NCBI GenBank assembly: GCA_002686955.1
Contig: NYZA01000242.1
Span: 1 to 27,043, forward strand
DNA length: 27,043 nucleotides
Source of the DNA: Gemmatimonadota bacterium
GTDB taxonomy: Bacteria; GCA-2686955
Reading direction: 5' to 3'
The first letter of the stretch is position 1; each line of letters begins with the position of its first letter. The notes under the pieces are model-generated. The model was not told the DNA's origin and did no database searches. It saw only the letters and a program-made list of their open reading frames with translations. The position numbers and the translations under genes were made by a program. Shown piece by piece: positions 25,154-27,043 of this stretch.

Positions 25154-25190
25154 AGGGTTCGCGCAAGAATAGCTTGCTATCTTGGCATCC
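25154..25190 (+). repeat. Second, diverged copy of the palindrome arm
   Basis: These 37 bases match the reverse complement of 23677-23713 at 31 positions, with all six differences being transitions. The first 16 bases (AGGGTTCGCGCAAGAA) are identical. Both copies are preceded by a small CCC...GGG stem whose loop differs (AAA or TTTA). A shorter match (GTCATCTTGG) sits at 25083-25092. With the mate at 23677-23713, the copies form inverted repeats around the beta-propeller gene. Confidence 0.75.
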
Positions 25191-25227
25191 CCTCCGAATC
25201 GAAAGGCGCGATACGCTGGAAACTACC

Positions 25228-25649
25228 ATGACCATTCCGGCTATTGCTCTTCTTCTCTTTCCGTGGGTCGTCGTTGCCTGCGTGCTCTTTCCCGAGGCAC
25301 CTCGAATGGAGCGGTTGGTGATCGGCTTGGCCGGCGGGGTCGCCGCGAGCACAACCATCGGCTACCTCTTAGCGATGGCCGGCGTGCTGCATCTCTTCTC
25401 CGCTTTTCTGATCGGCGCGACGATCTGCGCTTCGCTCTGCTCTCTCCTTTCCTGGGTTCGTTGTGGTTCAGCGCGCTGGTCTTCTGGCTCTGTCTCCTGG
25501 ACGATGTGTATCGATTCTTCACGAATCTTCTTTTGAACGAGGATCTCACGGCCTTCACACCGTCGCGCTTTCGCGGTTTTGTCGTTTCGATCGCTCCCGA
25601 TGGCTCTCCCAGGGGCCGCGATCTGGGCCGACCGGAGAAGATGAAATGA
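25228..25649 (+). pseudogene. Frameshifted or truncated membrane-protein gene
   Basis: From ATG 25228 the first frame gives about 70 hydrophobic residues with three likely membrane segments (MTIPAIALLLFPWVVVACVL, LVIGLAGGVAASTTIGYLLA, then LFSAFLIGATICASLCSLLS). It then turns into low-complexity serine/arginine sequence and stops at 25536. A second frame, shifted by -1 near 25440, continues with plausible coding sequence: FLGSLWFSALVFWLCLLDDV, FFTNLLLNEDLTAF and SRFRGFVVSIAPDGSP, ending at 25649. Joined, they would give about 140 residues. The beginning resembles the N-terminus of larger polytopic glycan-related proteins, so this may be a decayed gene start. A sequencing indel is equally possible. 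The family is not recognised. Confidence 0.45.
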
Positions 25650-25807
25650 GGAAAGAGCGATTCTGTCGTTGGATGCTCTTGGCCGCGCTGGCCATCATGG
25701 GAGTGTCATCGCTGCTGGCGGATCGTAGTATCGTTTTCTCCTCCGCGAAAGTATGGGTCCGATCCGCCGATGGTCGCGTCGGCTACGAGGGGCGGGGCGG
25801 GATGTAA
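25646..25807 (+). CDS. Small membrane-anchored protein, unknown
   Basis: A 53-residue protein: basic N-terminus (MRKERFCRW), one hydrophobic segment (MLLAALAIMGVSSLL) and a short hydrophilic tail (VWVRSADGRVGYEGRGG). It may be a membrane-anchored or exported small protein. Its ATG overlaps the stop of the preceding shifted frame as ATGA, and GGAGAAG lies five bases upstream, which supports translation and coupling. No family is recognised, and there is no sign of a longer original gene downstream. Confidence 0.5.
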   Translation: MRKERFCRWMLLAALAIMGVSSLLADRSIVFSSAKVWVRSADGRVGYEGRGGM

Positions 25808-25896
25808 CGGCGCCGGCATCGATAGGCCGAGCAGGAATCGGCGGGTCGGGCAGGCCGAGACTCGGGAGCCGGTGCGCGGCAGACTCCCGGAGACCC

Positions 25897-25902
25897 TACA
25901 AT
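25897..25902 (+). promoter_or_regulatory. Candidate -10 element placing the transcript start on the nlpC-like ATG
   Basis: TACAAT ends six bases before the ATG at 25909. With the usual 6-7 base distance the transcript would begin at the A of the ATG, i.e. a leaderless mRNA. No good -35 (TTGACA-like) sequence is seen 17 bases upstream, and no usable Shine-Dalgarno precedes the ATG (the GGG is only two bases away). Confidence 0.4.
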
Positions 25903-25908
25903 AGGGAC

Positions 25909-26409
25909 ATGATACCGGCGCTTCGAGCAGGGTCGATTCACGGAGTGCTATTCGTTGTGGTCCTCTTCTCGCTGGTTGCCGGCTGTGGCCAATCGGAAGA
26001 AGAGATCCTGGCACGGATCGAAAAGCAGCTGCGCGAGCTGGCCGCGGAGTGGGACGGCACGCCGTACCGGGACGGCGGGACCTCCCGCGAGGGGATCGAT
26101 TGCTCCGGACTCGTCCAGACTCTCTACCGCGAGGTCTTCGATCAGGAGCTCCCTCGCAGCGCCAAGGCCCAGGAGAAGGCCTGCTTGGAGATCACCGTCG
26201 AGAGCCTGCGGCCGGGCGATCTCATCTTCTTCCGCACCAAGGGGATCGGTCCTTTCTTCAAGCGAAGGCATGTGGGCGTGTATCTGAGCGATCGTGAGTT
26301 CGTTCATGCGTCGAGCAGCAAAGGCGTGACGATATCGAGTCTCGACGACCACTACTGGAAGACGAAGTTCCACAAGGCAGCGCGGATCTCGGCGGGCGAG
26401 GAGATCTGA
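25909..26409 (+). CDS. NlpC/P60 peptidase, lipoprotein
   Basis: A 166-residue lipoprotein of the NlpC/P60 cysteine peptidase family, likely a gamma-D-Glu-meso-DAP endopeptidase that cuts peptidoglycan stem peptides in the periplasm. The signal sequence ends in the lipobox LVAGC with the lipidated Cys26. The catalytic domain starts at about 46 (WDGTPYRDGGTSREGIDCSG) with Cys65 in GIDCSGLVQTLY, His121 in RRHVGVYL and a third polar residue, His133, in EFVHASSSKGV. LRPGDLIFF is the usual core strand. Size is like Spr/MepS-type enzymes with no extra binding domain. The ATG is chosen because only it gives a lipoprotein signal; the open frame upstream does not. meso-DAP specificity fits the DNPR-type MurE of this genome. 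Confidence 0.95.
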   Translation: MIPALRAGSIHGVLFVVVLFSLVAGCGQSEEEILARIEKQLRELAAEWDGTPYRDGGTSREGIDCSGLVQTLYREVFDQELPRSAKAQEKACLEITVESLRPGDLIFFRTKGIGPFFKRRHVGVYLSDREFVHASSSKGVTISSLDDHYWKTKFHKAARISAGEEI

Positions 26410-26427
26410 CTGGAGAGTCGGGGCGAT

Positions 26428-26457
26428 CCGACATCGAGCGAGTTCCTGGCCTATACT
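26428..26457 (+). promoter_or_regulatory. Candidate sigma-70-type promoter for the small secreted protein
   Basis: CCGACA (26428-26433) and TATACT (26452-26457) match the -35 and -10 consensus at 4/6 and 5/6 with an 18-base spacer. This leaves a leader of about 65 bases before the ATG at 26529. It follows the nlpC-like stop by about 20 bases. Confidence 0.35.
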
Positions 26458-26528
26458 GGTGTAGATCGCGGCCGCGTTGAAACCTAGATATCCCGTTCAG
26501 CATCTGCGAGCCGCGGAGGAGAGCCAAA

Positions 26529-26912
26529 ATGAAGCTTCGGAATCTGGTTCTTGGATTCTCGTCTCTGGTGTTGATCGCCACTACTCAATCTGCGCAAGCA
26601 GTGACGCTGACCCCGGTCGGTAGCTGCCCGGGCCTCATGGATTTCGAAGTGACGGGCGCGACTCCAAACGGTCGGGTCGCGTACGTCTACGCTTTCGGTC
26701 TCGGTAGCTTCGTGATTCCCGGCGGCTATCCTTGCACCGGTGTGGTGATGGGCCTGGACAACAGCGCCACGCTCTACTCCTACGAGGAAACCGACGCCTC
26801 CGGGAGTGTGACGATTACGGTTCCTGTGCCGGCCTGGGTGTGCGGCAACGTGTACCTACAGGTCGTCGATGCCGATCCGTGCACATTGTCAGGTGTGATT
26901 CTCATTATCTAG
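26529..26912 (+). CDS. Small secreted protein with four cysteines, unknown
   Basis: A 127-residue exported protein: signal peptide 1-24 (cleavage AQA/V), then a roughly 100-residue beta-rich domain with GATPNGRVAYVYAFGLGSF, YPCTGVVMGLDN, ETDASGSVTITVPVPAWVCG and NVYLQVVDADPCTLS. The four mature cysteines could form two disulfides. The order (glycine-rich strand, xDASGxVxxxxxxP, then CGxxxYLQ) recalls a beta-sandwich module seen at the C-terminus of many planctomycete and related secreted proteins, where it may serve in surface display; this is from memory and uncertain. The ATG has a strong GGAGGAG seven bases upstream. Confidence 0.82.
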   Translation: MKLRNLVLGFSSLVLIATTQSAQAVTLTPVGSCPGLMDFEVTGATPNGRVAYVYAFGLGSFVIPGGYPCTGVVMGLDNSATLYSYEETDASGSVTITVPVPAWVCGNVYLQVVDADPCTLSGVILII

Positions 26913-27043
26913 TTGTTTGGGCCGGGGACGATCCCCCGCGCCTCTTGATCCCCGAGTTCCCCGACGAAGGCATCGAAAGCCGCGATGCCTGCTCGTAGCG
27001 ACTCGATCGGGAAACCACCGCCGCTCTCTCTCAGGTTGACCTC
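26905..27043 (-). CDS. Probable C-terminal end of an unidentified protein (cut by window edge)
   Basis: A minus-strand frame enters from the right edge and is open for 45 codons to a TAA at 26905-26907. It reads GGGFPIESLRAGIAAFDAFV then GELGDQEARGSSPAQTTR. The amphipathic helix pattern and C/G-rich third positions look coding. It would converge on the preceding plus-strand gene and overlap its end by eight bases. Too short to assign. Confidence 0.45.

Noticed and set aside
25430-25470. Programmed -1 ribosomal frameshift site
   Set aside because: No X-XXY-YYZ slippery heptamer in the right frame and no clear downstream stem were found.
1-27043. CRISPR array, tRNA/rRNA genes, transposase or phage genes
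   Set aside because: No regularly spaced direct repeats, no recognisable RNA gene sequence and no transposase or phage domain were seen on either strand.

Overview
The window is high-GC bacterial DNA dominated by a minus-strand division and cell wall (dcw) cluster (right to left: mraZ, rsmH, ftsL, ftsI, murE, two extra genes, murF, mraY, murD, ftsW, murG, murC). murC runs off the left edge. The organism is probably a didermic, uncultivated member of the Fibrobacterota/Bacteroidota-related (FCB) lineages, with Candidatus Eisenbacteria-like phyla as the best guess. The reasons are a C-terminal type IX-style sorting module (NYPNPFNPST...) on a secreted beta-propeller, a lipoprotein NlpC/P60 enzyme, a meso-DAP-type MurE (DNPR motif), a PASTA-bearing FtsI, and high GC with frequent GTG starts. 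The placement is inference; no rRNA or other marker gene is present.

Region 1 (1-13287, minus) is the dcw operon. Almost every junction is a 1-4 base start/stop overlap (ATGA, GTGA or TGATG), so translation is tightly coupled from precursor synthesis (MurC-F, MraY, MurG) to septal polymerisation (FtsW, FtsI, FtsL). Between murE and murF the operon carries a stand-alone receiver (CheY-like) protein and a 69-residue cysteine-rich protein, joined to murE and to each other by ATGA overlaps. This is the most unusual feature of the window. FtsI also has an abnormally short pedestal. Candidate MraZ boxes lie upstream of mraZ.

Region 2 (13648-16697) holds a FemAB/GNAT-like acyltransferase (minus) and, divergent from it, a secreted subtilisin-family protease (plus).

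Region 3 (16904-23599, minus) is a polysaccharide or glycan-priming cluster: CDF cation transporter, DPM1-like glycosyltransferase 2, WecA/TagO-like phosphoglycosyl transferase, a soluble PglF/CapD-type nucleotide-sugar 4,6-dehydratase, a second FemAB-like protein and a GT4 glycosyltransferase. The last five genes are packed with overlaps or gaps of a few bases. A dehydratase makes a modified UDP-sugar, the WecA-like enzyme puts a sugar phosphate on undecaprenyl phosphate, and the glycosyltransferases extend it.

Region 4 (23600-27043) is accessory. A secreted beta-propeller with a sorting domain is bracketed by copies of an inverted repeat that also forms a large palindrome. Then, on the plus strand, come a frameshifted membrane-protein remnant, a 53-residue membrane-anchored small protein, an NlpC/P60 lipoprotein whose start looks leaderless, and a small secreted protein. 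A probable gene end enters from the right edge on the minus strand. I saw no tRNA, rRNA, CRISPR array, transposase or prophage gene.
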